Below, one piece after another: positions 27,992 to 37,952 of a DNA stretch of 51,044 nucleotides (position 1 is its first letter; every line of letters begins with the position of its first letter). Origin of the DNA: Bacteroidia bacterium (GTDB lineage: Bacteria; Bacteroidota; Bacteroidia; UBA4408); assembly GCA_023262495.1 (NCBI GenBank), contig JALRAS010000005.1, forward strand, positions 3,672 to 54,715, written 5' to 3'. Below the pieces are notes generated by a model, which was not told the origin of the DNA, ran no database searches, and saw only the letters and a program-made list of their open reading frames with translations. Made by a program: the position numbers and the translations under genes.

Positions 27992-29173
27992 TTGAAACAC
28001 GTTTTATCGGGCACCCTCAATTTGGTTGTATCGTGCCACTATGGATTTGAGGAACTGCTAGCTGAGGAACTCAGCGCCCTTGGCTTCGAGCAAATAAATT
28101 TACACAACCGTTCGGTAACCTGCACAGGTACGCTTGAAATGGTTTACCGTGCTAATTATTGCTGCAGGTTGGCCTTAAGGGTTTTAATTAAGATAGCCTC
28201 ATTTGAAGCACCAGATAGCAATACTTTGTATGAAGAGGTGTATGATTTGCCATGGGAGCAATTGATTGATGCTGATGCTAAAATTGCCATCAACAGTATT
28301 TGTAATCAGTCGCAGTTCGATAATACCATGTTTGTATCGATGCGCGCCAAAGATGCTATTGCCGATTTCTTCCGTCATCGCACGGGCATTAGACCATCGG
28401 TAGATAACGATAACCCTGATTTAAGAGTGCAGGTACATATTTTTAAGGAGCAGGCCACAGTGTTGCTCGACTCTTCGGGCGATTCATTGCACATGCGCGG
28501 ATATAGAACTGCAGTGAACAAGGCACCTATCAGTGAAGTGTTGGCAGCCGGTCTCATTATTAAATCGGGTTGGACACCCGATCAAGCATTTTATGATCCA
28601 ATGTGCGGGTCAGGCACCTTTTTGATTGAAGCGGCTATGATGTCGACTAATACGCCTGCCGGTTTTTACAGAAAGGGATTTGGTTTTGAAAGATGGAAAG
28701 GTTTCGATAGAGCGCTATTTGAACATGTTGTTGCAGAGGCATGCAGTAAAAGAAAATTACTCACCAAATGTGTCATTGAAGGTAGCGATAGTGCAAGGAA
28801 AAGTTTGAGCATTAGCCGAGACAACATCAAGTTTGCAGGTTTATCAGGGCTTATTAAAACATCTTTAGCCGATTTTGAAACAGCACCGGCTCCCGAAGAA
28901 CCCGGCACCATTATCATCAACCCACCGTATGGCGGGCGTTTTGATAAAGACGATGTGGAAGTGTTGTACCAGCGAATTGGTGATACGCTTAAAAAAAATT
29001 ACAAAGGCCACACGGCATGGATCATTACTGCAAACAGAGAAGCCGTGAAGCACATTGGCTTACATGCCACCAAAAAATTTATTGTATTTAACGGACAGTT
29101 AGAGTGCAGATTCCTTAGATATGATATATACGAGGGCTCTAAAAAAGCCAAGCATCAACAGGGCAGTATATAA
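27992..29173 (+). CDS. THUMP-domain class I SAM-dependent RNA methyltransferase (RlmL N-terminal-like)
   Basis: DPMCGSGTFLIEAAM; IIINPPYGGR; GSDSARKSLSISRDNIK; TTG start. Confidence 0.92.
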   Translation: MKHVLSGTLNLVVSCHYGFEELLAEELSALGFEQINLHNRSVTCTGTLEMVYRANYCCRLALRVLIKIASFEAPDSNTLYEEVYDLPWEQLIDADAKIAINSICNQSQFDNTMFVSMRAKDAIADFFRHRTGIRPSVDNDNPDLRVQVHIFKEQATVLLDSSGDSLHMRGYRTAVNKAPISEVLAAGLIIKSGWTPDQAFYDPMCGSGTFLIEAAMMSTNTPAGFYRKGFGFERWKGFDRALFEHVVAEACSKRKLLTKCVIEGSDSARKSLSISRDNIKFAGLSGLIKTSLADFETAPAPEEPGTIIINPPYGGRFDKDDVEVLYQRIGDTLKKNYKGHTAWIITANREAVKHIGLHATKKFIVFNGQLECRFLRYDIYEGSKKAKHQQGSI

Positions 29174-29233
29174 TTCCTTTATTATTTTTAGTAGTAACAA
29201 TGCCTTGCAAACGAGGATGAGATTGAGTGACTT

Positions 29234-29302
29234 GGGCAATCCATCGCTCTGCTCAGGCCGGGCCATTCGCGCTACACGGTAGCTTGCTGCTGTCCCTATT
29301 GC
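29234..29302 (+). repeat. 3'-end-associated repeat element, copy 3
   Basis: GGGCAATCCATCGCTCTGCTCAGGCCGGGCCATTCGCGCTACACGGTAGCTTGCTGCTGTCCC, ~60 nt past the stop of the upstream + gene. Confidence 0.6.
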
Positions 29303-29558
29303 AATTTTTCTAAAAGGAATAACGGTCAAAGTAGGCAAATCCTTTCAACAGCATAACATCATCAATACAGCTTAAATAGCTTCGGCTATCGGCAGAACAC
29401 GTTCTTAAACCCGAATTAATCAGTAGAAGTTACGCAGGTAACGCACTGGTCATTTTATGTGGGTAATCTCGCTTAGCAGGTGTTTTAAATCCATTGAACC
29501 AATCGATTGAATTACAGCTGTTTTAGCGATTCCGCATTTTCTAATGCAGCATTTGGGT

Positions 29559-29579
29559 TGAAAGTGTAATCGGTATTAT
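29559..29579. repeat. 21-bp match to one end of the MITE-like element at 3161-3289
   Basis: TTGAAAGTGTAATCGGTATTA also at ~3269-3289. Confidence 0.7.
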
Positions 29580-29645
29580 TTAGCTGCAACAATTAGGACT
29601 CACAGTCACGAGTTTGAGAATTAGTATTTAAAGTTGCCTAAAAAT

Positions 29646-29681
29646 AATAAACCCGCCTGACTGCAGTCAGGCGGGTTTATT
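29646..29681 (-). terminator. Rho-independent terminator of the T9SS protein gene (36-bp perfect palindrome)
   Basis: AATAAACCCGCCTGACTGCAGTCAGGCGGGTTTATT. Confidence 0.85.
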
Positions 29682-29700
29682 ATTTAATGATTGATTTGAA

Positions 29701-31680
29701 TTATTTTTTCACCATCATTTTGCGAGTAACGCTTTTGTTACCTGCTTTCACAGTGTAAAAATATAATCCTGAAGCAAGGTCAGAACCATCGATGTTCACA
29801 CGGTGAGAACCTGCCATCATGTTGCCTTTGTCAAATGTTGCAACAGTGGTACCAAGAGTATTCACGATATCAATAGTTACATGAGCTGTTTCAGTTAAGC
29901 TTAGGTTAAAGCTAGTCTGTAAATCGAATGGATTTGGAGCATTGCCGCTTACATCAAAACCTTCTGCTTTACCAATGCTTCTTACACTAACAAATTCTGA
30001 TTGATCGAATTCAATTCCACTAACAAAGAAATGTTTCATGGGTAAGGTAACATCAACAATGTTTGGCCATTCATTCGGTAATGAAACGGTTGCTGGTGTT
30101 TTGTATAAAGTACCGTTTTGTAGGGTAATGTTTGAGATGTATAAGAAATAGTTCTCGGCATCTTCAGTAAATTGCTTAGTTGCTGTCCACTTTTGATTGG
30201 TTACATCATATCCTTTACCAAAAATATTTGGCTTGTTATTTTGTAATTCATCGTTTGGATCTGGGTTTGTATCAAGCCAGTAGTAAAATAATTTAGAACC
30301 ATCATCAGAACGACTCATTTGCATCCTTGCATCAATTTCAAAAGGAGCACCTGTATCATCGGTAAAAGGAGAGAAGTCAGCTGCATTGTCAGTGTTTAAT
30401 GAATCTACCATTACAGCATCCCAACCATTAGCAGTGGTGTAGGTGTCAAACATATAAAAAGTTTTTACCGGAGAAGCTGCATTGTAGGCAAAAGTGTACC
30501 CTAATGAATCATTGCTCATTGTAAAACCGCTTATTACAGTTGAGAAAATGTGTAAATTACCATTTTCGTCAACAGCGCAATCCATTCCTTTTGCCATGGA
30601 GAACCAAGCTTTGCCCGGACCGGTAAAACCATTATCGGCACTTACCCATGCGGCATCAAGTGTTGAGTCAATAGCAGGAATTGAAGAGAAGTTGAAGTTT
30701 GGCAATTGATTCCAAGTTGCACCGGCATCGGTAGTTTTGTATACAATTGGCGCATAACCTTTTGCTGTATCATTGGTGATTGCAGCATCAACACCGTTAA
30801 AAATAACATAACCTATGTTTCCGGCTTTATTCCAAGCGGTTTGAGCAATAGTGTATGTTTCGTTAGAACCATCTGTACCTACGTAGAAGTTAGGTTTTAA
30901 AGAGTCAACTGTCCAAGTGAAAGTATTGCCGTTTGGAGTTGCATAATTAAGGGATGCTCCTCTGTACAATTGAGCAATAGCAGTTGTTCCGTTTGGATCG
31001 GCATACAATCCGCCAGTTACAATTGTTTTTAGGTCAGTGGCGGTGGCACCAATACGCGCAAAACCTTGATTGATAACACCGGCAGAACCATCAATGTTAA
31101 AAGTTGGTGTAATGTTGGTACTGTCAAGCTTGGCTGAAGAAAAATAATTTCCAATCCAACCTGAACCTGAAGTGATAGGTCCTGAAATGGTTGCAAAAGC
31201 ATTATTGATGTCGGTATTACCCGATGGATTAAAAATAGCACCACTTGGATAACGACAGAGGTTCACAGCATCATTGGTTTGAACGATTGAATCCCATGTT
31301 GTACCGTAATTGGTTGAAAAAGTGTTTAATATATAACCTGAGTTGGAGCCCACCAATAAATCCATGTATTGGCTACTGATGCGATGTGTAAATAGCACAG
31401 CATTTAATTGTTGGTTGGCAGTTAAGCAGTTTGATTCGGTAACAATTAAGCCATAAGCATTTCTTGATCCGGCAAACTGAGTTTTTGTTACTGCACGATT
31501 AGAGCCTCCTTGATTGAAATTAAAAGGCGGCCTTTGTTGCGTTGCTGCAGGAAAACGAAAACCATCGTTGTTGTTGAATTTAAAATTCGTTTTGTCCTGA
31601 AGCTTAAAGGTTTTTTGTGACTGCGCAAAGTTCACTGTAGTGAAACCTATACCAATCGCTAGGAGTAAAATTTTCTTCAT
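29701..31680 (-). CDS. Secreted protein with T9SS type A C-terminal sorting domain
   Basis: Signal peptide MKKILLLAIGIGFTTVNFAQS; C-term NAPNPFDLQTSFNLSLTETAHVTIDIVNTLG...GLYFYTVKAGNKSVTRKMMVKK. Confidence 0.9.
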   Translation of the reverse strand: MKKILLLAIGIGFTTVNFAQSQKTFKLQDKTNFKFNNNDGFRFPAATQQRPPFNFNQGGSNRAVTKTQFAGSRNAYGLIVTESNCLTANQQLNAVLFTHRISSQYMDLLVGSNSGYILNTFSTNYGTTWDSIVQTNDAVNLCRYPSGAIFNPSGNTDINNAFATISGPITSGSGWIGNYFSSAKLDSTNITPTFNIDGSAGVINQGFARIGATATDLKTIVTGGLYADPNGTTAIAQLYRGASLNYATPNGNTFTWTVDSLKPNFYVGTDGSNETYTIAQTAWNKAGNIGYVIFNGVDAAITNDTAKGYAPIVYKTTDAGATWNQLPNFNFSSIPAIDSTLDAAWVSADNGFTGPGKAWFSMAKGMDCAVDENGNLHIFSTVISGFTMSNDSLGYTFAYNAASPVKTFYMFDTYTTANGWDAVMVDSLNTDNAADFSPFTDDTGAPFEIDARMQMSRSDDGSKLFYYWLDTNPDPNDELQNNKPNIFGKGYDVTNQKWTATKQFTEDAENYFLYISNITLQNGTLYKTPATVSLPNEWPNIVDVTLPMKHFFVSGIEFDQSEFVSVRSIGKAEGFDVSGNAPNPFDLQTSFNLSLTETAHVTIDIVNTLGTTVATFDKGNMMAGSHRVNIDGSDLASGLYFYTVKAGNKSVTRKMMVKK

Positions 31681-31845
31681 TGCTTTTGAATTAGTTGTGT
31701 ATTAAATTTAGTTGATTTTTATGTTAAAGGTTACAAATTTAGTTAGCAATAGATAAAAAACAAATTTTATTCAAAACTTTTTATGAGGCGTCATTAGTGT
31801 TAGACCTAATTTGATTTAGCTTTGCCCAATCTAATTCATAAAGGT

Positions 31846-32634
31846 ATGCAAGAAGCGCTAAAATCATTTGAAAAACTGCTTAAAATTATGGACGATCTGC
31901 GTGCAGGTTGCCCCTGGGATCGCGAACAAACTTTTGAATCGCTCCGACACTTGACCATAGAAGAGGTGTATGAGTTAAGCGATGCCATCATGAAAAATGA
32001 TAAACAGGAAATAAAGAAGGAAATAGGAGATGTGTTGCTACACATTGTTTTTTATGCTAAAATTGGCTCTGAAACAGCCGATTTTAATATTACCCAAGTG
32101 ATTGATGCCTTGTGTGAAAAATTGATTTTTCGACATCCACATATTTATGGAGATCCCAATAATGGTGGAAAATTAATTGAGGTTGAAAATCAAAATCAGG
32201 TGAAGGAAAACTGGGAAAAACTAAAAATGAAGGAAGGTAATAAGTCTGTTTTAGGTGGTGTTCCGGTTTCGTTGCCGGCCATGATCAAGGCACAGCGTAT
32301 TCAAGAAAAAGTTCGTGCGGTTGGTTTTGATTGGGATAATCCTGCTCAAGTGTGGGACAAAGTGAATGAGGAATTATTAGAATTTAAAACTGAAATTGAC
32401 AACAATGCCGATCATACTAAAAAGGAAGAGGAGTTCGGTGATGTGTTGTTTAGTTTAATCAATTACGCGCGATTTGTGGGAATCAATCCGGAAGATGCCC
32501 TCGAAAAAACCAACCGAAAATTTATCAAGCGTTTTCAGTATCTGGAAGAGGAATCAAAAAAAGATGGAAAAAAACTCACGGAAATGACGCTAAACGAGAT
32601 GGATATATATTGGAATCGGGCCAAGAGTATGTAA
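31846..32634 (+). CDS. mazG: Nucleoside triphosphate pyrophosphohydrolase
   Basis: LRAGCPWDREQTFESLRHLTIEEVYELSDAI; EEEFGDVLFSLINYAR; ORF track starts at TTG 31822, ATG at 31846 more likely. Confidence 0.95.
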   Translation: MQEALKSFEKLLKIMDDLRAGCPWDREQTFESLRHLTIEEVYELSDAIMKNDKQEIKKEIGDVLLHIVFYAKIGSETADFNITQVIDALCEKLIFRHPHIYGDPNNGGKLIEVENQNQVKENWEKLKMKEGNKSVLGGVPVSLPAMIKAQRIQEKVRAVGFDWDNPAQVWDKVNEELLEFKTEIDNNADHTKKEEEFGDVLFSLINYARFVGINPEDALEKTNRKFIKRFQYLEEESKKDGKKLTEMTLNEMDIYWNRAKSM

Positions 32635-32733
32635 TAAATGCAGTTATCACTATCGTGCGGTTGATAGATAATTGTTTTTCTTTTGAAATGATTCCACTAA
32701 TGAGATTTAATTTGCACGCTAAAAGCATCAATA

Positions 32734-34200
32734 TTGAGCGCAATTAAAAAACTGGCTTCTCAAACGGCTGTTTATGGCCTTAGCAGTATTCTCGGCAGAT
32801 TACTCAATTATTTATTGGTGCCACTTTACACTAATATTTTCCTTCCCGAAGAATATGGTGTGGTAACCGAATTTTATACCTATGTTTCCTTTTTTGCAGT
32901 GATGCTTACCTACGGTATGGAAACTGCATTTTTCAGATACAGTCAAAAGGAGGATACCAATCAAACTACAGTATATGCAACGGCATTGTTATCAGTAATT
33001 ACAACTACCGCTATTTTTTTGTTGTTTGGATTTTTATTTTCCGATCATATTGCACAATCGCTCAGTTACCAACAACATGTGTGGTACATACAGTGTTTTT
33101 TAATCATCATAGCTATCGATGCGGTTACAGCAATTCCATTTGCCAAACTAAGAGCAGAAAATAAAGCACTCCGTTTTGCGGGTATTCGCTTGGTTAATAT
33201 ATTTCTAAACATTAGCGTAAACCTATTCTTTCTGCTGCTATGTCCGGCCGTTGTAAAAGACTATCCTGAGCAACTGAGCCATTTTTACGATGCACAAATT
33301 GGAGTTGGTTATATTTTTATTGCCAATTTACTGGCAAGTGTAGCCACACTATTGTTGCTGATGCCGCAATTTAAAATCAAGTTGCAATTCGATAAAAAGT
33401 TATGGAATGAACTAATTAAATATGCCCTGCCACTGTTGCTTGTAGGACTAGCAGGAATGATTAATGAAACAGCTGACAGGGCTATGCTCAAATATCTGCT
33501 CCCTGCGGGAAGTAATGTGATGGCAGAAATTGGTATTTATGGCGCATGCTATAAAATCAGTATCATCATGACCATCTTTATTCAAACCTTCAGGTATGCA
33601 GCAGAGCCATTTTTTTTCAGTCATGCCAAAAATAAAGATGCCAATCAATTGTATGCCGATGTAATGAAATACTTTGTGATTGCCTGTGCAGCCATTTTTT
33701 TAATCACATTACTTTACCTTGATATTGTCAAATTTTTTGTTGGTAAAAAATATTGGGCCGGCTTGCCTATTGTACCTATTTTATTGTTGGCCAACTGGTT
33801 TCTAGGAATATACTTCAACCTTACGGTGTGGTACAAACTTACCAACAAAACCGGCTATGGTGCCGGTATCAGCATTTTCGGGGCCTTGCTTACCATCGTT
33901 TTTAATTTCATATTTATTCCATTATTTGGCTACTACGGTGCAGCATGGACAACCCTCATTTGCTATGCAGCAATGATGCTTACCAGCTATTTTCAAGGCC
34001 AAAAACATTTTCCTATCAACTATGATTTAAAACGAATTATCGGTTACATCATTTTTGCAATTACCTTGTATTTGCTGTCGAACTTGTTTGCTAATTACTC
34101 AGTATCGCTAAAATTATTGTTGAATACAGTATTGCTATTCTTTTTCTTAGGAACTGTTTTCAAGCTCGAAAAAAAACAATTCAAAAGTGTTGCGCTTTAA
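32734..34200 (+). CDS. Polysaccharide biosynthesis/flippase (Wzx/MATE-like) membrane protein
   Basis: KLASQTAVYGLSSILGRLLNYLLVPLYTNIFLPEEYGVVTEFY; ~14 TM; TTG start. Confidence 0.88.
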   Translation: MSAIKKLASQTAVYGLSSILGRLLNYLLVPLYTNIFLPEEYGVVTEFYTYVSFFAVMLTYGMETAFFRYSQKEDTNQTTVYATALLSVITTTAIFLLFGFLFSDHIAQSLSYQQHVWYIQCFLIIIAIDAVTAIPFAKLRAENKALRFAGIRLVNIFLNISVNLFFLLLCPAVVKDYPEQLSHFYDAQIGVGYIFIANLLASVATLLLLMPQFKIKLQFDKKLWNELIKYALPLLLVGLAGMINETADRAMLKYLLPAGSNVMAEIGIYGACYKISIIMTIFIQTFRYAAEPFFFSHAKNKDANQLYADVMKYFVIACAAIFLITLLYLDIVKFFVGKKYWAGLPIVPILLLANWFLGIYFNLTVWYKLTNKTGYGAGISIFGALLTIVFNFIFIPLFGYYGAAWTTLICYAAMMLTSYFQGQKHFPINYDLKRIIGYIIFAITLYLLSNLFANYSVSLKLLLNTVLLFFFLGTVFKLEKKQFKSVAL

Positions 34201-34810
34201 TCTCACAAAGGTCAGCTGTTTTATGCTGTGTTTCATCTGCGCTTTTCACACTAATGCATCAGGGCAAAATTGCGATACGATTTATTATCATGACGGCAGT
34301 GTGCTCATGATTACAATTAAAATAAATGAAAAAGATTCTGTGTTGCTTTGTCGTGATATTGATGGTAAAAATATACTTGTAAGTGATGTTATATCCTACC
34401 AGTTTTTCGATAAAAAATTTAATAAAAAGCGTACAGTTACAATTATCGATAAGGTATTGTATGAAGATTACTGCATATCCGAATCGGATACGATTTATCA
34501 ATACATACAACATCACGATGCATTTGATTTAACGCTCAAGCAATTTTACAGCTATTTGGAGCAGCAGGTGGTATATCCCAAAAATGCTTTAAAGAAAGGC
34601 ATACAGGCCCAAGTAAAAGTGAGTATGGTTATCGATAAAAAAGGAGTCATCACACAAATTACTTCACTCACCAAACACGAATGGGGATTCGAAGAATCAC
34701 TCATTAAAACAATCAGCGATAAAAAGCAGTTTGGTTTTGTGCTGTACCACAACAAACCTGTTAATTATTATTTGGAAATACCTTTTGCATTTGTCATCAA
34801 AAAAAGATAA
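34187..34810 (+). CDS. TonB C-terminal-domain (energy transducer-like) protein
   Basis: VVYPKNALKKGIQAQVKVSMVIDKKGVITQITSLTKHEWGFEESLIKTI; GTG start, overlaps upstream gene. Confidence 0.75.
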   Translation: MLRFNLTKVSCFMLCFICAFHTNASGQNCDTIYYHDGSVLMITIKINEKDSVLLCRDIDGKNILVSDVISYQFFDKKFNKKRTVTIIDKVLYEDYCISESDTIYQYIQHHDAFDLTLKQFYSYLEQQVVYPKNALKKGIQAQVKVSMVIDKKGVITQITSLTKHEWGFEESLIKTISDKKQFGFVLYHNKPVNYYLEIPFAFVIKKR

Positions 34811-34943
34811 TTAAATGCAATGCAGTTTGAGAAATACAGATGAATAACTCTATTAAAATTTATTACATTTATGCCCTTAAAAGTCACGTTTGATTGAAAA
34901 AAATCTCGGTAAAATTAAATTTTAAAACACCTACATTCGTTTC

Positions 34944-35534
34944 ATGAACAAACTCATTAGATATTTATTACAAGGTATTTTATTTACCGTGCCTGTTGCG
35001 ATAACCGTATACGTTATTTTAACCATTACCCGATGGGTTGGTAATGGAGTAGATTTTTTAGGAATAGCCATACATCCATTAATTGATCCGCTATTGGGCC
35101 TCATCGGAGGAATAATTGTTTTAATTCTAATTGGAGCATTAGGCACTTCAATCTTTTTTTATCCGGTATTTAAGCGCATAGAACAGGTCATTGAAAAAAC
35201 CCCTTTTCTAAAAATTGTTTATACCTCTGTTAAAGATCTGCTCTCGGCTTTTGTTGGACAGAAAAAAAAATTCAACAAACCTGTTATTGTTAAAGTAAGC
35301 GAACACCCCTTAATGGAAAAATTAGGTTTTATCACGCAGCACTCCTTAAAAGATTTAGGCATTGAAGGAAAAAAAGTAGCTGTTTATTTTCCTTTGAGTT
35401 ACAGTCTTTCGGGCGATTTATTTATCATTCCTGAAGAAAATATCAAGCCGGTGAATGTGCCTGCCGCTGAGTTTATGAAGTTTATTATATCGGGCGGTGT
35501 AACCGAAATTGATGAGAACGCAGAACACGATTGA
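34944..35534 (+). CDS. DUF502-family membrane protein
   Basis: RYLLQGILFTVPVAITVYVI...PFLKIVYTSVKDLLSAFVGQKKKFNKPVIV. Confidence 0.85.
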   Translation: MNKLIRYLLQGILFTVPVAITVYVILTITRWVGNGVDFLGIAIHPLIDPLLGLIGGIIVLILIGALGTSIFFYPVFKRIEQVIEKTPFLKIVYTSVKDLLSAFVGQKKKFNKPVIVKVSEHPLMEKLGFITQHSLKDLGIEGKKVAVYFPLSYSLSGDLFIIPEENIKPVNVPAAEFMKFIISGGVTEIDENAEHD

Positions 35535-35537
35535 TTA

Positions 35538-36029
35538 ATGAAAAATGTAAGCAAAATTTTGATGGTTTGTTTGGGCAACATTTGCCGTTCGCCCTTAGCG
35601 GAGGCAATTATGCGAGAAAAATTAAAGCAATTTAATCTCCCAATTGCTGTAGACTCTGCCGGAACATCTAACTATCATATTGGTGAAAATCCCGATAGCA
35701 GAAGCATTGCTAATGCTGCTAAAAATGGTATCGATATTAGTCAACTTAAAGCGCGTCAATTCAGCGCGCATGATTTTGATCAATTTGATTTGATTTATGT
35801 GATGGATGAGAGTAATTACAATAATGTAACAGCATTGGCTCGTGATGAAAATGATAGCAATAAAGTAAGAATAATCATGAATGAGCATGAAGCCCTTGGT
35901 TATACGCATGTGCCCGATCCCTATTTTGGTAAGGAAAAAGATTTTCAGTTGGTATTTGATTTGCTTGATAAAGTATGCGAAAAAATATGCCGAAATTTTC
36001 AGCAACAACTGACCAACATCAATCATTAG
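35538..36029 (+). CDS. Low-molecular-weight protein-tyrosine phosphatase family
   Basis: ILMVCLGNICRSPLAEAIM (CX5R); VPDPYFG. Confidence 0.94.
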   Translation: MKNVSKILMVCLGNICRSPLAEAIMREKLKQFNLPIAVDSAGTSNYHIGENPDSRSIANAAKNGIDISQLKARQFSAHDFDQFDLIYVMDESNYNNVTALARDENDSNKVRIIMNEHEALGYTHVPDPYFGKEKDFQLVFDLLDKVCEKICRNFQQQLTNINH

Positions 36030-36032
36030 CAT

Positions 36033-37892
36033 ATGTGTGGTATAGCGGGCTATTTTTCTCCTTCCGGAAGATTTCACAAAGAACATCTTGAACAAGCAAC
36101 ATTAAGTTTACAACACCGAGGTCCCGATGCAGGAGGCACTTATTTCGAGAGTTGTGTGGGACTCGGACACCGTAGATTGAGCATCTTGGATTTATCAGAA
36201 GGTGCTAATCAGCCCATGATGAGTGGTAATAATCGCTTTGTAATTGCCTACAATGGAGAGGTTTTTAACTTCAAAGAAATTGCAGAAGAGATAAAAAAGT
36301 TCCGACCTGGTATTGTATTCAAAACAAGTTCCGATACCGAAATAATAATTGAGGCCTTTGCCCTTTGGCGTCAAAATATGGTAAATAAGCTCAACGGTAT
36401 GTTTGCCATTGCTATTTACGACAGAGATCATGATTCACTGCATATTTTCAGAGATAGATTGGGCATAAAGCCATTGTATTTTTATTGGGATGATCGTGAC
36501 TTTTTCTTTGCATCAGAGTTAAAAGCTTTTAAAGCGCTCAAAGGGGCAATCAATTTTGAATTAAACGAGCATGCCTTACCTTACTTTTTTCATTTAGGAT
36601 TTATTCCTGAGCCGCACAGTATTTATAAAAACATTTACAAATTCCCTGCTGCGTCTTATTTAAAACTCAACAAGCACGGATTTGAAATCAGCGACTATTG
36701 GTCGCCCGCGTCCAAGCTCACATCAGAGTTGATGACAGATGAAAAAAAATCAAAACAACAGCTCAAAGAACTACTGGTTTCTTCGGTTAACTACCGCATG
36801 ATTAGTGATGTGCCTTTTGGAACTTTTTTGAGTGGAGGAATTGACAGTAGTTTGGTTACTGCTGTGGCTCAAAGTATTTCAAATGTACCTGTTAAAACCT
36901 TCTCTATTGGCTTCGATCAAAAAGAACACAGCGAAGGTCATTATGCAGCCGCAGTAGCATCGTATCTTAAAACAGATCACCATGCATTTGATGTGAGTCA
37001 ACAAGATGCGATTGATTTAGTAGATAGTCTTGATCAGGTATATGATGAACCCTATGCAGATACCTCAGCCATACCAACTATGCTTGTGGCCAAACTTGCC
37101 CGAAGATATGTTACCATGACGCTGTCAGGCGATGGCGGTGACGAATTGTTTATGGGTTACGGTGCGCACAGATGGGCAGAACGCTTTTCAAATCCGCTCA
37201 TAGCAGGCCTCAGAAAACCCATACAAATGGCACTTAGCATGGGTAATAATCGTGCTAAAAGAGTTGCCCATCTTTTTGAAGCCTATGCTCGCGAAAACGT
37301 GCAAAGCAATATTTTTTCGCAGGAGCAAAATATGTTTTTTTCAAAAGAATTGAAACGAATACTTAATTTGAAAGGCATTGAAGATATTGCTTATATGCCC
37401 CTGATGCAAGAGCTTAAACGCAAGCTGTCTGCAAAAGAGGCGCAGGCACTATTCGATATGTATGTTTATTTAAAAGATGATTTATTGGTAAAAGTTGACC
37501 GCGCAACCATGCAGCATTCTCTCGAAACGCGCGTTCCATTGCTTGATTACAGAATTGTTGAGTTTGCGCTCAATCTCGATGAAAATTTAAAAATAAAAGG
37601 CAATGTGTCGAAGTACTTGTTGAAAGAGTTGTTATATGATTATGTGCCAAAAAGTTATTTCGACAGGCCTAAAAGAGGGTTTTCCATTCCTATGCACATT
37701 TGGCTTCGACATGATTTTAAGGCCTATGCCGAGAAGTATGTAACCAAAGAAATGTGCGAAAGATATGGCATAGTCAAGTGGGATTACGCGCAAAAAATAT
37801 ACAACCACTTCTACAAAGATAAACTCGATTTATATTACAATCGCCTGTGGCTCATCATCAGTATTCACAAATTTATGGAGCGCAACTTTTAA
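36033..37892 (+). CDS. asnB: Asparagine synthase (glutamine-hydrolysing)
   Basis: MCGIAGYF; LQHRGPDAGG; GTFLSGGIDSSLV; TLSGDGGDELFMGY. Confidence 0.95.
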   Translation: MCGIAGYFSPSGRFHKEHLEQATLSLQHRGPDAGGTYFESCVGLGHRRLSILDLSEGANQPMMSGNNRFVIAYNGEVFNFKEIAEEIKKFRPGIVFKTSSDTEIIIEAFALWRQNMVNKLNGMFAIAIYDRDHDSLHIFRDRLGIKPLYFYWDDRDFFFASELKAFKALKGAINFELNEHALPYFFHLGFIPEPHSIYKNIYKFPAASYLKLNKHGFEISDYWSPASKLTSELMTDEKKSKQQLKELLVSSVNYRMISDVPFGTFLSGGIDSSLVTAVAQSISNVPVKTFSIGFDQKEHSEGHYAAAVASYLKTDHHAFDVSQQDAIDLVDSLDQVYDEPYADTSAIPTMLVAKLARRYVTMTLSGDGGDELFMGYGAHRWAERFSNPLIAGLRKPIQMALSMGNNRAKRVAHLFEAYARENVQSNIFSQEQNMFFSKELKRILNLKGIEDIAYMPLMQELKRKLSAKEAQALFDMYVYLKDDLLVKVDRATMQHSLETRVPLLDYRIVEFALNLDENLKIKGNVSKYLLKELLYDYVPKSYFDRPKRGFSIPMHIWLRHDFKAYAEKYVTKEMCERYGIVKWDYAQKIYNHFYKDKLDLYYNRLWLIISIHKFMERNF

Positions 37893-37898
37893 ATATAA

Positions 37899-37930
37899 TT
37901 TGAGTTTTTAAACATTTTAACGTAGGTTTG
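37899..37930 (+). promoter_or_regulatory. Bacteroidetes-type promoter TTTG-N20-TAGGTTTG
   Basis: TTTG 37899-37902 and TAGGTTTG 37923-37930 upstream of the GT2 gene. Confidence 0.5.
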
Positions 37931-37952
37931 GAACAATAAAAAGATAAGTATT

